From assembly GCA_025667525.1 (NCBI GenBank), contig CM046876.1, positions 84,795,512 to 84,859,511 of the forward strand: DNA of 64,000 nucleotides. The letters run 5' to 3'. A model generated the notes under the pieces. It was given only the letters and a program-made list of their open reading frames with translations, was not told the origin of the DNA and made no database searches. Both the position numbers and the translations under genes were made by a program. Source of the DNA: Glebionis coronaria. Lineage: Eukaryota > Streptophyta > Magnoliopsida > Asterales > Asteraceae. The first letter of the stretch is position 1, and each line of letters begins with the position of its first letter. Of this stretch, positions 1 to 11,604 are shown one piece after another.

Positions 1-1322
1 CCCTGGCGATCTAAAAATACCGTGATAAAGTTGACGTGGCCTAGTTTCCAAAGCAATTTTCCGTTTGTCTTAAAGTTAAGTAACGAACTTGCAATAAAAT
101 TTCAAAGATGATCGATTTATACTTGTACAAAATTGGACCTCACTTGTTTTGTTTATTTACGAGTGAACTACTTTGCATAATTAATTTCTAGACTTAGAGA
201 CTTCATAAAAATGCGATACTTTTCAAATATCGAAGACCTCGCGGCCTAGTTTTTGTAGTGAGAACCCGTTTATTTTTCGGACTATTACTTAATGAGTTAT
301 CGAGACCCAAAGTTGAATCCGTGACTAAAATGGTTAAACATGAAAAATGTATGAAAACATTTTTATAAATCAAGAGCAAGTATGAAATATCAACCAAGTG
401 CATGGTACATTATCATTTCTTGTATTTAGCCTAAGTACGGATATTTTACTTAGGTTACGAGTAGATCGTTTGCGCATTGTTTTGCGTGCCTTGATATTCC
501 GTGCTATCCTTGTTGATCATATTACCTTATTCATCAAGGTGAGTTTCATAGCCCCACTTTTAATTGCTTTAACTATTTTGGGGTGAGAACATTGCTTGTT
601 TTTAACGGATGAACATAAGTGCTTTAAACTCATATGTTTGCCTACATGAAGTCTAAGTAGCGATATCCCTAGATGCTTTAGCCCACTATCGTGAACCGTT
701 AATTACTTTGTGTAAGCGCGAATGTTATGGACAGATCTATCGGGACTAACCTCCCTATCTAATTTGGTTATGTGGCCAACGTTAGATACACTTACATTTG
801 AGGATTTACAAATGCTTCGGGATAGGCATTTGCTCGGGCTCTTATTATTTCTTGTTGGTTGAGGTTAACGCTTCGGTGTCACGAGCTTAGGCGTAGGTGA
901 TTAAAACGTATACTTTTGATTATAGTCTTGTATTTGTTATAAGATTATATGCCGGTTGCCTTGGAAAATCTTATGGTTCATCACACTATTTAAATTTAAA
1001 CCTATGAACTCACAAACCTTTGTGTTGATGCTTTAGCAATGTTTTTCTCATGTATCAAGACGGAGGAGTGACGTGGTTATGCATGGGAGATTTTTAAATG
1101 AAAATGGTCATGACTAGTGTATGGATATTTGGATCAATGTTAAAGTCTTTTGAAACAATGTTTTATTATGATCTTGTGTAACTCGCTTCCGAAACAAGTT
1201 TTATGCTTTTAATTAAATTAAAACGGCTTTTAAATTGTCGTTCTTTGTATCCATGTCTTGTGATATTCATGACCGTCGCACCCCATTGTGTTGCCTTACT
1301 CTGATAAATTGGGGGTGTGACA
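1..1322 (-). repeat. probable LTR fragment of a Gypsy-type element, cut by the window edge
   Basis: No coding sequence is visible. The right edge reads GGGGGTGTGACA at 1311-1322, whose reverse complement TGTCACACCCCC is the kind of LTR start common in plant Gypsy elements. The left edge lies outside the window and no second copy is present, so neither a TSD nor a paired LTR could be checked. It could also be the end of another repeat type. Confidence 0.35.
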
Positions 1323-1750
1323 AATGGTACTATCTTCCGAATTTCCAGGATCTTGCTTTTTCTGGGTATCATCTTCATGTTCATAAAAAATACCAGAAAA
1401 AAAACTGAATATAAGACTTTCCCATGAATCATGAAAGAATAGAAAAATAATACTAAACTTTTGACCAGAAATGGCTCTCAGACCAAGGAAGACAGACTGT
1501 GATAACAGGGAAGAAGGCCAGATAAAAGACAATACCAATGACCCAAAAATGAATGATTGATATGACAAAGCTGTTTAGACACGAACTGTTGTGACAAAAA
1601 CAACATCGAGACCAAAAAAATAAAAAGTAACATATTGAGACAAAAATAATATGACCACCGTGACAGAAAATTTAAAACAGATTCGAGACAAAAAAATTTA
1701 GACCACCAAAATCAATAACAAAAAACACGACGATCCAAGGATTGAACCGT
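1323..1750. other. AT-rich stretch without a recognisable gene
   Basis: Short overlapping open frames only, with no recognisable motif. If the LTR at 1766-2053 belongs to a minus-strand element, this stretch would be its internal leader, but no gag or pol motif is seen. Confidence 0.4.
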
Positions 1751-2053
1751 AGCTCTGATGCCAATTGTGGGGTTGCTATTAGGTAAGATCTAGTGGTCTT
1801 GGTGGGTGGTGGTAAATGGTGACAGCCATTGATGAGTTTAGAGAGAGAGCTTGTGTGTCTAAAGAGAAAGGAAAAATATATTAAGTGAAAATGGAAACAC
1901 AAACAACAACCCCTCCTTGGAAGCCTTGGAGGGGTATATATAGTCACTCACGCGCCTACACTATACATAGTTTCCTAGTCTAGTCATTGCGTGAGTGACT
2001 ATGATAACTAAAGGTAATTCTTAAATGTCGTCACATAAAGTGAATTTCCAACA
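1751..2053 (-). repeat. short Copia-like LTR (1766-2053) with initiator-Met tRNA PBS (1751-1764)
   Basis: On the minus strand a ~288 bp segment starts TGTTGGAAAT and ends CCCCACA. It is followed after 2 bases by TGGCATCAGAGCT, which differs by one base from the usual Copia primer site TGGTATCAGAGC (initiator Met tRNA). A minus-strand TATA-like CTATATATA lies inside. The segment ends exactly where Copia RNase H coding sequence resumes at 2054, which suggests insertion into an older Copia element. A second LTR was not found, so it may be truncated. Confidence 0.5.
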
Positions 2054-2369
2054 GAATCTGTTTGGATTAGGAAGTTTATTGAAGATCTTGGAGTGATGCC
2101 TTCAAATTAAAGAACCTATAGATATGTATTGTGACAATTCTGCCGCAACAATATTTGCCAATGACCCTGGAGTCAGGAAAGGCGCCAAACACTTTATGCG
2201 TAGACATCACTACGTCCGAGAACAAGTTGAAGCTCGTGAAATTAAATTGATAAAAGTTCACACAGATGATAACATAGTCGATCCTTTAACTAAGGCTTTG
2301 CCTAGACCAAAGGTAGTTAAGCATGCCAAGGTGATTAGGCTGCAACTAGCTAGCGAACTCATGCGATAA
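2054..2369 (+). pseudogene. Copia retrotransposon RNase H, C-terminal fragment
   Basis: This is the last part of a Ty1/Copia polyprotein, the RNase H that degrades the RNA strand during reverse transcription. A first segment reads SVWIRKFIEDLGVMPSN, then a frameshift and stop. The second segment (2124-2369) carries MYCDNSAATIFAND, then the KHFMRRHHYVRE box and the terminal DPLTKALP motif, all typical of Copia RNase H. The stop at 2367-2369 is followed after about 27 bases by a likely 3' LTR. The 5' part of the polyprotein is absent, because the LTR at 1766-2053 abuts it. The frameshift and truncation make it non-functional. The Copia assignment is firm; the lineage is not resolved. Confidence 0.85.
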
Positions 2370-2396
2370 ATCTGTGATTAGTATTTGGATAAAGGA

Positions 2397-4012
2397 TGTT
2401 ATGACATTATTATATAATGAAAATAAAGATTAGGTTTCGTTTATTTCTATTATTTAATAAGTGTATCCTATTTTACATGTTTTAATCCATGAGTAAATGT
2501 ATGCTAAATGTCCGTTGTCGATTAATAATATGGGAATATTATTAAATTAAGACAATTCAAAATAGTGATAGAGTATATTTGAAAGTATATTATCGATTTT
2601 GGATGATATTCGATGAATCGAATATTGGACTAATCCCAACTTTATGTTTTTACTTTATGGATCTTTGTCATCAAGTAAACATAAATAGTTACCCTTCGAC
2701 TTGAGATACCAGGAAACTGTTGTGAATCTAGTGCATATCTGTGGAATAATCTAACGCTAAACGTAACTGGTAGCTATAAGGATTATTTTCGGAAGTGTTG
2801 CAAAATTCATAAGTTTTGCTCGTAGTCAATATGGAATTTATTTCCTCCAATTTCGTTTTGGAGTTTAATACAGCTGGGGCCCTCGTGGGATTAGTAAGAT
2901 GTTTGTGTGGCCACACCCAAATTTGTTTCGGTAATCTTGTTGAATCTGTAAACGAGAAACAGAATGGTTAATAAAGGAATTACTAAGATCCATATCCTTA
3001 TTAAAGTTGTATTAGAAATAAAATGATAATAATAACGATGCAGAATCGTTAAAAGGCTTTGTCCAGGAGACCTTACTCGAGTTGTACTAGAGACATTGCT
3101 ATGTGTAACTAGACGCTAAACAATGTAATCACGATATTCGAAATATGTCCAAGTGGGTGCTGTAAGTATATGGACTTATATTTAATAGTCGTGTGATAGG
3201 ATCGAACTCGAGGTTACTGGATTGCACACAATACGTGATGAGTTAATTTAGTTAATAAATATATTTATTGTATTTATTAATTTATTAATAAATATATAGT
3301 TATGTATTTATTAATTTAAAAACCGAGCAAGTAACTATATAACTTTAACGATCGTTAATTAATTAATAGTTAAGTATTAACGAATGTTAAAACAATATAC
3401 AGTAAGAGATTAAAAGGAAAGAAGGACGGAAGGTTCCGGAACACCCCACAAGGGGTGTTCGACCGTCGGTTAGAGCAAGGGGTGGGGGGGGGGGGGGGAA
3501 AGTTGCCTTTTATTTATTTGGGTTACAATGGGTTGGGGTCTATAAATACACCTCCTTATCCCTCATAATTCACAACATAACTTGAATCTCTTCCCCTCTT
3601 CTTCTATTGGTTTGATCGCAAGTCTAAACCCACGAAGGGTTTTGGTTGGTTTTCTTGGTTGATCGATTGTGTTGATAATCTAGTTCTAGCCCCTCTCTAG
3701 GATTGTTGGGTAGATTATTTACAAGCGTTGTAGCTCGGTTTTCACGTGCTAGAATCACGGTTAGCTCATTTTATTACGTGTGTATAAGATCGTAATATAG
3801 TCTTACTTTAGACTATATCTTGGTGTATACGGTATTAACCCGAATTGGTGATTCGTTCTTCGTCTTGTGGATTCGCTTTATCGTAAAGGTATGTAACCCT
3901 AATTCGATTAATTATAATTGTGTTATTAATTATGATCTTGTTAAATCGCTTCCGCTATATGTGCTTTGATCTCGTTTAGGGTTTTATATAATCGTTATGA
4001 TATTAATAAACC
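2397..4012 (+). repeat. probable Copia 3' LTR downstream of RNase H
   Basis: The segment begins TGTTATGACA right after the purine-rich GGATAAAGGA, a plausible polypurine tract, and follows the RNase H stop. It contains a promoter-like CTATAAATA at 3540-3548 after a G-rich tract (3481-3498) and no open frame of note, as expected for an LTR. The right edge is set only by the start of unrelated Gypsy RT sequence near 4017. A clean CA end or TSD was not found, so the end is approximate. Confidence 0.45.
3481..3498 (+). repeat. G-rich homopolymer tract in the Copia LTR
   Basis: A run of G residues interrupted by one T sits about 40 bases upstream of the LTR TATA-like box. Length may vary by slippage or assembly error. 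Confidence 0.6.
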
Positions 4013-4016
4013 TTCA

Positions 4017-4260
4017 CCACCTACCAACGGCTGGTAGACAAGGCTTTCAATATCCAAATCGGGCATAACCTGGAAGAGTACGTGGATGACTTAGTTATAA
4101 AGAGTCACACAGAGGAAGAGCTCATCCGAGACATCGAACAAACCTTTAGGACATTAAGGAAGATCAACATGAAACTAAATCCTAAGAAGTGCACCTTTGG
4201 GCGACGGGAGGCATGTTCCTAGGATATATGATCGATCCCAATGGCATTAAACCATAGATG
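4017..4260 (+). pseudogene. Gypsy (Tat-like) reverse transcriptase fragment
   Basis: Translation gives TYQRLVDKAF, then EEYVDDLVIKS, whose YVDD is the RT catalytic box, then MKLNPKKCTFG. This is the palm region of a Ty3/Gypsy RT. The form YVDDLVIKS is what I associate with Tat-lineage elements, unlike the FMDDFSVFG of the Athila element further right. After KKCTFG the frame is lost by a one-base change, then GMFLGYMI can be read in another frame before a stop. No other parts of this element are present; it looks like a scrap left after the Copia insertion on its left side. Confidence 0.8.
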
Positions 4261-4429
4261 AGGTGAGTGTGTGTGGTTTTTTCAAGATATGTTGTGACGA
4301 TAACAACTATATTGTATTATTTATTTTTACACAACACACGTCATGGGACACGTGTAAGAAAAAAACTCTCGCCAAAATAATAAGATACTAATAAGAAAAT
4401 TGTTACTGTAGATAATGTGAGAGAGCCCC

Positions 4430-4790
4430 ACTACCATAAATAGATATAAGTATTAATAATCGTTAAGGAAAATAATTTATTTGTAAAAATTGTTGGTAAA
4501 TTTATTCACTAAAAACGGAATTACGTCGTTGGTATTATTTTTTGTTAAATTTACCAACGAATTAGCTAGAGAGAAAAAGTACTTGGTAAAACTAGCGGGA
4601 ACTTTCCCACCAAATATTAACTAACTTCCGAAGAATTTAGCAACAATTACATCGTTGGTAAAATATAAATTTTGCTTTTTTTATCTTTGTTGGTAAATTC
4701 GTTGGTAAAACAGTAATTTTACCAACTAGTCGATTGTTGTTGGTCAAATTTCGTTGATGGTGACATGATTTCTAGTATAATGTTTAGACC
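4430..4790. repeat. GTTGGTAAA-rich subterminal repeat, possible CACTA remnant
   Basis: The motif TTGGTAAA/TTTACCAA recurs in both orientations (for example near 4492, 4548, 4655, 4690, 4703 and 4719), often extended to TTCGTTGGTAAA. Such clustered subterminal repeats are typical of CACTA (En/Spm-like) transposons. No intact CACTACA end or transposase was found, so this is a weak assignment. Confidence 0.3.
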
Positions 4791-5133
4791 TTTGAAGTTG
4801 GGTTTTACTACGTGGGATAGTGCAATTGGAGAGAAGACAATTTGAGTTTTAAGGGAAGAATAACTTTGAAAAAAGCTTAAAAACCCCTATACTAAAATCT
4901 CATTTTGTCTCATAAAAGTCATCGCTCCCATGCATTCGTCCTGGTTAGCCCAAACAAGGGTGCACCGTGGCTATCAGAACAAGATAAGATTTTAGTGTAA
5001 ACTTTTTATTTTTAGCAATTTTTTGAAAGTGCCCAACACATAACTCAGATTGCCCATAATCTGCATATTAAAACTTAACATTTGATGCTCTAACACTTTA
5101 TCACTTCATCATGTTTAAATAAAAATAACCGGT
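4791..5133. other. no gene seen
   Basis: AT-rich sequence without a long frame, RNA-gene signature or obvious repeat. Confidence 0.4.
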
Positions 5134-5370
5134 TTATTATTTTAAAGAGTAAAATGCAGAAATCATACCTGTGGTATTCTATTTTTGCAGATTTAGTAAC
5201 CGGTATTATGAAAGTGCAGACGACCTCACTAGTGTTTATGTTATGTATCATTTAGTACTTTGACTTAACAATTGTTAAAAATTGACCATTACTACAAGGA
5301 TAATTTTGCTTTTTTTTGTCTTCTTCTCCAAAAATGCTCTAAATTCCAACAATGGTATAAAACGAAACTA
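5134..5370 (+). repeat. left arm of an inverted-repeat DNA element
   Basis: This arm is the imperfect reverse complement of 22190-22425. Matching stretches include GTAAAATGCAGAAATCATAC and TATTCTATTTTTGCAG against the complement of the right arm, followed by similar GTTAAAA-TTGACC and TTGTCTTCTTCT blocks. Both arms face each other across the 16.4 kb Athila-type element, so the retroelement landed in the loop of an older fold-back or long-TIR transposon. No transposase was seen between the arms (5371-5754 and 22120-22189). Confidence 0.65.
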
Positions 5371-5754
5371 TCATCTATAGACTGATAGTATAAAACACGG
5401 ATTCAATGTTTTATTTATTGTCAAAGAACCGTTACAGACCTTCTCATATAAATTTGATTATTTGTATACCATCTTTGTACATTTTCAATCATATAAACAA
5501 TAAAACAACACCTTAATTCCTTGAAGAAAATTTATATTTAATTCTTCGCAAATATGCACATAACAAAATCGTTTGTCGATAAAAGAAGCCTTCATTTTGA
5601 ATTTCTGGGCCAACGTAACGTGGCCAAAGTGTTTACAGAAAGAAGAAAATACTATATATGTTTTACCAAACCGAAGATACAAGATGCCAAATATTAAATT
5701 AAGAATTCAAGATTAAAATATGATCAAAATAAATGAATGTTTGTCATATGTAAC

Positions 5755-8700
5755 TGATGTAGTGTTTTTGTACACCTTTAGGAAAAGGATGCACAAAGTA
5801 GGGCAAGCGTGCACGACGATTTAGGAAAACCGTGTGTGAATGACCCTAAGTGAGTTCGTTCTCGAGGAGGCAAGTGCGTTGTGTTAAGAGTTGATTAATG
5901 TTTGTGATTATATTGATTGAGAAAGAAATGGGATTAGAAGAGAAAGACGGTTATGAAAATGAATAAAATTACGACGAAAAAGACGAACACGTAAAGTCGT
6001 AAATAATGCCAAAATTAAACTTTTAACCTAAAAATTCCTAAAAATTACTAAAAATCCCCAATAATATTCTAAGAGTTTACAAAAAATCCAAACTTGCTAA
6101 AACCTTTTAATTAATTAGAAAATGACTTTTTAATGCTAATTAAAGCCCTAAAAATCACTTTTAATTATTAAAAAGCCCTAAACAAGATTTTATAGTTTGT
6201 AAACCTCAAAAATATCCTAAGTAAGCTAAAAACTATTTTTAAAAATTTTAAAAACAAATTAAACTATTTTTAAACACTTAAAAACTATTAAAATGTATTA
6301 AATCTTAAATTATTTCTAGAAATTAATTGAAAAGCCTAAAAAAAAATTTGGAAAGTGATAAAACTCCTAATTTAATGTCCTTAACCTAGGAAAAATGTAA
6401 AAACAAGAAAAAATGAAACTTCAAATTTTAATAATAAAATAATATTAAAATATTCAAAAAAATTATAAGTTTGTAAATAAATTCTAAAAAATTACCAAAA
6501 ATCCTAAATAATGTAACTAACACAAAAATGCAAACCAAATTTTCTGAAACCTATTTAATAATTTTATATTGAATTTTAAAGTTGCTTAAAAACCCTAAAA
6601 TCCTATAAAATTAAAAATAAGCTAAATTGAAAACCTAATAAGCTGTAAACCTCAAAAATATGATTAGAAACCTAAAAATTATTTTTCCAGATTTTTAAAT
6701 CACTTTTTACTATTTTTAAATGACTTTCTAAAAATTAAACTTAAAATAATCCTAATAAATAAAATAATAATGAGAAAAATAAACTTTTTGCTCAGAAAAA
6801 TCAACAACCCTAATAAAAATCTAGGAAAAATGCTAAACTTGAAAAAGCTAAAAGAAATAAGCAGGAAACTGCTTATTGAAAAGCTGTTAACTTAAATAAG
6901 CTCAAAAACCAAACACCTTAAATAATTAATGAAATGAAGTGTAAACATAAAAAGTCATCTGGATCACTGGTAAGCACGCTACTCCTTGGAACGCAAGGTC
7001 GCGTGTTCGAGTCCAGGCAGGGTGAACTTTTTGCAAAATTTTTCTTTTTTTTTACTTTTAAAACACAAACTAGGTACTTAATTACTCATTAAAACACAAA
7101 CAAAATACAAATTTTAACAAGATTAAGGTCTACAAATCAAAAAACGTGCCCAGGTATTATGACTTTCTGATGAACAAATGAAGTTTTCTTGACTTGTGCA
7201 GTTATGATCAAGAGGGCTTGATCTTGCTTTTTGGTGGTGTTTTTGATGGAACAAAGGCACCCTTGTACTCTTTGGAGTACAAGGAGTCAAATCAAACACA
7301 AAAACAATCAAGTACAAGCACAAAATCAAGCTCAAAAGTTCAAGAACAAAGTCACTGATATACTTAATGAGCAATTTGCTGGTGCAATTGACACTCAAGT
7401 GAGATTCAACACTTCAAACAAAGCACACAATGGTATAAAATGGCTTTCAAGAGAACACAAACCCTTAAACAACCTATATCCTAGCAGATTATCAACTTGA
7501 TGGATCAAATTCAACAAAAATCAAGCAGATAAGGCAGTTTTATGATTAAGGCTATATTTTCAAAATTATAATCATGCAAAATGTTTTAAACTCTTCCAAA
7601 ACGAAAACCAACCTAGCATACAACCTTTTTAACACCTACTGAGTGTTTCTAACAGGTTTTAAACCAAATCCTTGTCACAAAATCAGATTAAGAACACAAA
7701 CCCAAACACCCCTTTAAACTTGAAAACCAAATTTTAACAAGTCAAATCACTCTAAATCTCAACCAAAATGATCAAACAAGCTCCTAACATGCATATAATA
7801 ACCTAATAACTCAAATCAAACAGCTTAAACAAACAATCAACCCCTTTCAAGAAATATCACAAAAATCACATAAATTTCAGAAACTTTAAAAAATGAAAAA
7901 GGGAACAATGACTACCTTAAGGGTCCTACATCCAGGACCCTTTGTGGTTGAAAAACCACCTCCAATCGACCCGGGTCTATGCTGAACTTTGTTGAGGTGT
8001 TGATGGAATTCTACTTAACAAATATGAACAAGAAAGGTTCCTCTTTGAATCTGCTAAGATAAGAGTGAACAAAGCTTGTGTAAAAAGCTTAAAACTTGCT
8101 CCCAGCTTATGGATTAAGCTAGAAGAAAGCCTTAGCTTATAGGTCAGATAATAATAAGCTTAAAAAAAGAAAGAAAGGACCAAACCAATGGCTTGTTTAA
8201 ACTTGGGTACCCACTCCACCAGAACAAGCCATGGTGTTATGGACATACACAAGCTCAAATACCATCATACCAACACAATTAATCACCATTTTAACAGGTT
8301 TTGAATAAAATTTAAGATTTGAGGAAAGACTTGAAAATTAATCAGAAACTTGGAAATTTAAAAACCTTTGCTGAAACTTAAACCAAACTTAAACAATGAA
8401 CTTAAATCAACTGAAAATGTAAAGGGTACTCAATATTTCTCATCAACAATAGTTAAACCATTTATATTAATTCATAAACTGGCTTTACAAAGTTTGTGAA
8501 AAAAGAGAAAAATCAAGAACAGAACTATGCTACGTCGTAAGTGCCTTTATATAGAGGCTTACATTGTGATTCTAGAAGTGATAAGAAGCTAAAACCCTAA
8601 CACTTGAACTTCCAATCTTGCCCTTGGATGATTTTTGAATTTTGAGTCAAAACAAAGCCATGTGATGATCTTGGCATGTAGCTGAGATGCCGGTGATGTA

Positions 8701-9778
8701 GAAGCAATCTAGGACGTCCATTTTGCCTTTGGGAACAAGAAAATGTTGTGGGATGTTGATCTTGCTGTCCATTTTTGTTTGAGAGTGAATAGTGGGGCAG
8801 GGGAGGTTTGGAGGGACATGTGAGATGATGGTGATGGGTGTTTAAGGGTGGTTTTGGGTATAAGATGTGTTTAATTAAGGATCTGGAAAGATTTACCCAA
8901 AAACCCCTTGTTTTAAGTGATGTTCTTCCTGGGAAAAATTAGGGTTTAAGGGTGGATTAAGGGGATTTTAATCCGTTTTGGGTTTAATGTTTTTTAAATT
9001 AATTGTTTGGAGGGAAGGTTTAAACTGAATTAAGTATTCAGTTAAGGTGAGTGGAGAGTGACGTGGAGGAAAGGGTGATGCTGATTGGGTGTGGGATGTG
9101 AGTGGGTGAGGTGTCAAGCTGTGAGAGGAGGGAATAGCTTAGGTTGTCTGGCAGGTTTGGCCCTTCACTTTTCACTTTTTGTTCACTTTGTATAAAATGG
9201 CTATCAACGCCAAATTAACACATGACAACTTTGGGAAGGTTGTCAAATTTGGCACAACAAGTTTTAAAACTTGTTTTAAGGACTAAACATGCAATTTCTT
9301 CATATTCCAAGGACTGATTTTGACATGTCTTCATACTTCAAGGACTTGACTTGTTTGTTGACTTCTTGGAGGACCATTATTGACAATTCAGATTTGTTTG
9401 GGGACTAAATTTGCTAGTTCTTCAAAGTTAAGGGTCCTTTTTGTAATTTTGACAAACTTTAGGGACCAAACTTGTAATTATGAAGATACAAGGGTATAAA
9501 GTATCAATTCTTCAAACTTGGAGGACCAATCTTCAATATTCTTCAAATCTTCAAGGGTTTTCTTTGGAAAATTCTTCATTAGGGCTTGGTTCATCGTGCG
9601 GCTTCGTTTCCCGTGTTCGTTTTTGCATGATTCTTATGATCTTTTGTCATTTTCTCAATATCCGTACCTAAAATACACAAGCAACAAACACAAGCATATA
9701 TTTGGGTATTTTGATGATATTTAATGCATTTTAAGCCCTAATTGGACGATGAGACTATGTATAAAAGCAGTCTCATCA
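5755..9778 (-). repeat. 3' LTR of the Athila-type element
   Basis: It starts TGATGTAGTG and ends TCTCATCA on the plus strand and matches 18100-22119 along its whole length. Inside are a long AT-rich part with many CCTAAAAAT-like words (about 6030-6900), a tRNA-like segment (6959-7025), and an 89-codon frame (7231-7500) also present in the other LTR but without known motifs. The last 32 bases (9747-9778) form a hairpin with GATGAGAC pairing to GTCTCATC. About 4 kb is long for an LTR of this lineage. Confidence 0.95.
6959..7025 (+). other. tRNA-like sequence inside the LTR
   Basis: The segment has GGTAAGCACG, resembling an A box/D arm, CCTTG-GAACG-CAAGG, resembling an anticodon stem-loop, and GTGTTCGAGTCC, which fits the B box (GWTCRANNC). 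It is preserved in the other LTR at 19303-19367. Acceptor-stem pairing is not convincing, so it is probably a tRNA-derived relic rather than a working tRNA gene. Confidence 0.5.
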
Positions 9779-9790
9779 CTCCCCCATACT
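9779..9790 (-). other. polypurine tract of the Athila-type element
   Basis: Minus strand reads AGTATGGGGGAG directly before the TGATGAGAC start of the 3' LTR. This is the expected place and composition for the plus-strand priming site. Two further copies of the TAGTATGGGGG word occur at 11164-11180 and 11222-11236. Confidence 0.8.
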
Positions 9791-11604
9791 AAACCATTGC
9801 CGTGCCCTCACGCAATGCTAGAATAAAGTATCATAGCATCTCCAAAATTTAATTTTATTCACTTTATTGAAATGATAAACTAGCTACTCTACTACTATTA
9901 CTACTACTTGTGTTATAGACATAATGTATGATTTTCATCGCAAAATGGGACGTTTAGGTTCATAGAATAAGAACACGTGAATGCTTCGTTAGAAATAATT
10001 TCATCGTCCTCGATTTTCACTTCAATTCCATGCTAAGCGTGCAACGAGATCATTGTCATTATAAGTTAGTAATGCTAACACTACTCATATGCCCTAATCA
10101 CGTACTTATCCTACCATTATTCCTAAGTTGTATCTCTTATATTTTATTTTGTCTTGAATGTTTCACGAGGATACATTGTTGACTTATGCGATAATAGAGA
10201 TTTAGGTCTAAAAATAGAGTCCTAACGGTGTAACTAAGACCATCAAATCAATAACCCCTCCTAATAGACAACGATGTTAAAAAATTAAGTTGACAAGAAG
10301 AATCGTTAAACACGGTTTTATAACGGTTTTGAACATGAGACTTATTACCAAGACTTTTATACGCCCCCTAACGGAAGGACCTTATTATCTTTGGTTTACC
10401 TCCATCTTTTATTCAACTTCGCCATGAAGCTTTTATTATGACTTCGGTCTTGCCTTGCCTTTTATTATCCGCCTCATCGGTGGTTTTATTAGCCAAAGAC
10501 GTATATCCTCACGCTAAAACGAATTTTGGATCTTTAAAGCTTCGAAGATTAAGGCTTGATTCACTTTCAATTTTGCATAGATTTTAGGCCTTGTGGGGCT
10601 TCAAATTGTTTGCTTGATTTAGGTGAGCACTTGAAATCTTATTATTGGGTGAAGCTTTCGATTATTAGGGTTGCCAATACTTCAAAACCGTGACGCTGAC
10701 GGTACCTTAATGTCTTCCTAATTTAATTACACGGAAGTTACTAGAAAAGACTAGAAACCCAACAATCCTAACTAAACCGCTAAGTCAATATTTATTAAGC
10801 AAAAAATATTTACATGCGAAGGGAGAATAAGCAAACAACGAGAACACATGAGTTTTTGAAAGAATACAAGTACTCTACGTTTAGCATAGTAACTTATAAT
10901 TAACTCTATCATTTCTCGTCCTCATTTAAGAGACTTAGCCTAATGTGTAGTTAAGGAACCAAAGCTAAGTGCTCAACACGCACGGTCGAGTAAAAAATTA
11001 CTCTTATTCTCGCCATCGGAAAAACTACATTCGTGTCTTCAAACACTTATAAAACATGAGAAAAAATTTAAAATTTGGCCATTTTTAGCCTTATTTTGCA
11101 ACAAAACGATAAACAAAACGATAAACTTTGGAAAGCGTGAAGGTTTGGCAAGGCAAGTATCTATTCACCCCCCATACTAAAGTTAAACATTGTCCTCAAT
11201 GTTTCGAGTCTAGGGGTGCAAACACCCCCATACTAGAGACGTAGTCGAATGCCTAATCTAGCATGGAAAGGGTGTAACCAATAAATTTAAAGCCGTTTAT
11301 GAAGTGTGCTAAAAACCTAAGGTTAGAACATCAAAAGGATATATCATGGATATTGAGAAATGTCTCCAAAGCAAACGATCGAGTGCTCCCATAAAATGAA
11401 CACGAGAGGCTCCAATCGTGAAGATCATGATCTAAAAACCACATATCACAAACAACCATGGAACAAAGGTTGGAAGGGCACAAATCCCCACACATAAGCT
11501 ACATTAGAAAGCGATAATTTGTACATAAGATAAGCATGGGACTCCCCCACGAGGCACCTCGTTTTTGATTACCGAGTCATGAGCTCGACTCGATCCCCTC
11601 AATA
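9791..11604 (-). other. non-coding region between integrase and 3' LTR
   Basis: About 1.8 kb between the integrase stop and the PPT. In many Athila elements this interval holds an env-like frame, but none is visible here. It contains two internal PPT-like words (see 11164-11236) and the palindromic ACATTG-AGG-ACAATGT block (11188-11203). Confidence 0.6.
11164..11236 (-). other. internal duplicated PPT-like motifs
   Basis: On the minus strand CTAGTATGGGGGTG (11222-11236), then ACATTGAGGACAATGT, then TTAGTATGGGGGG (11164-11180). The same block, with an ACATTAAGGACAATGT core and a G-rich word, occurs in the unrelated-looking element at 54724-54762. A role as internal priming site or RNA structure is conjecture. 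Confidence 0.55.

Noticed and set aside
7231..7500. 89-codon frame in the Athila-type LTR, also at 19578-19847
   Set aside because: Present in both LTRs only because they are duplicates; no domain and overlapped by repeats, so not called as a gene.
9791..11604. env-like gene of the Athila-type element
   Set aside because: No open frame or membrane segment is present between integrase and the 3' LTR.
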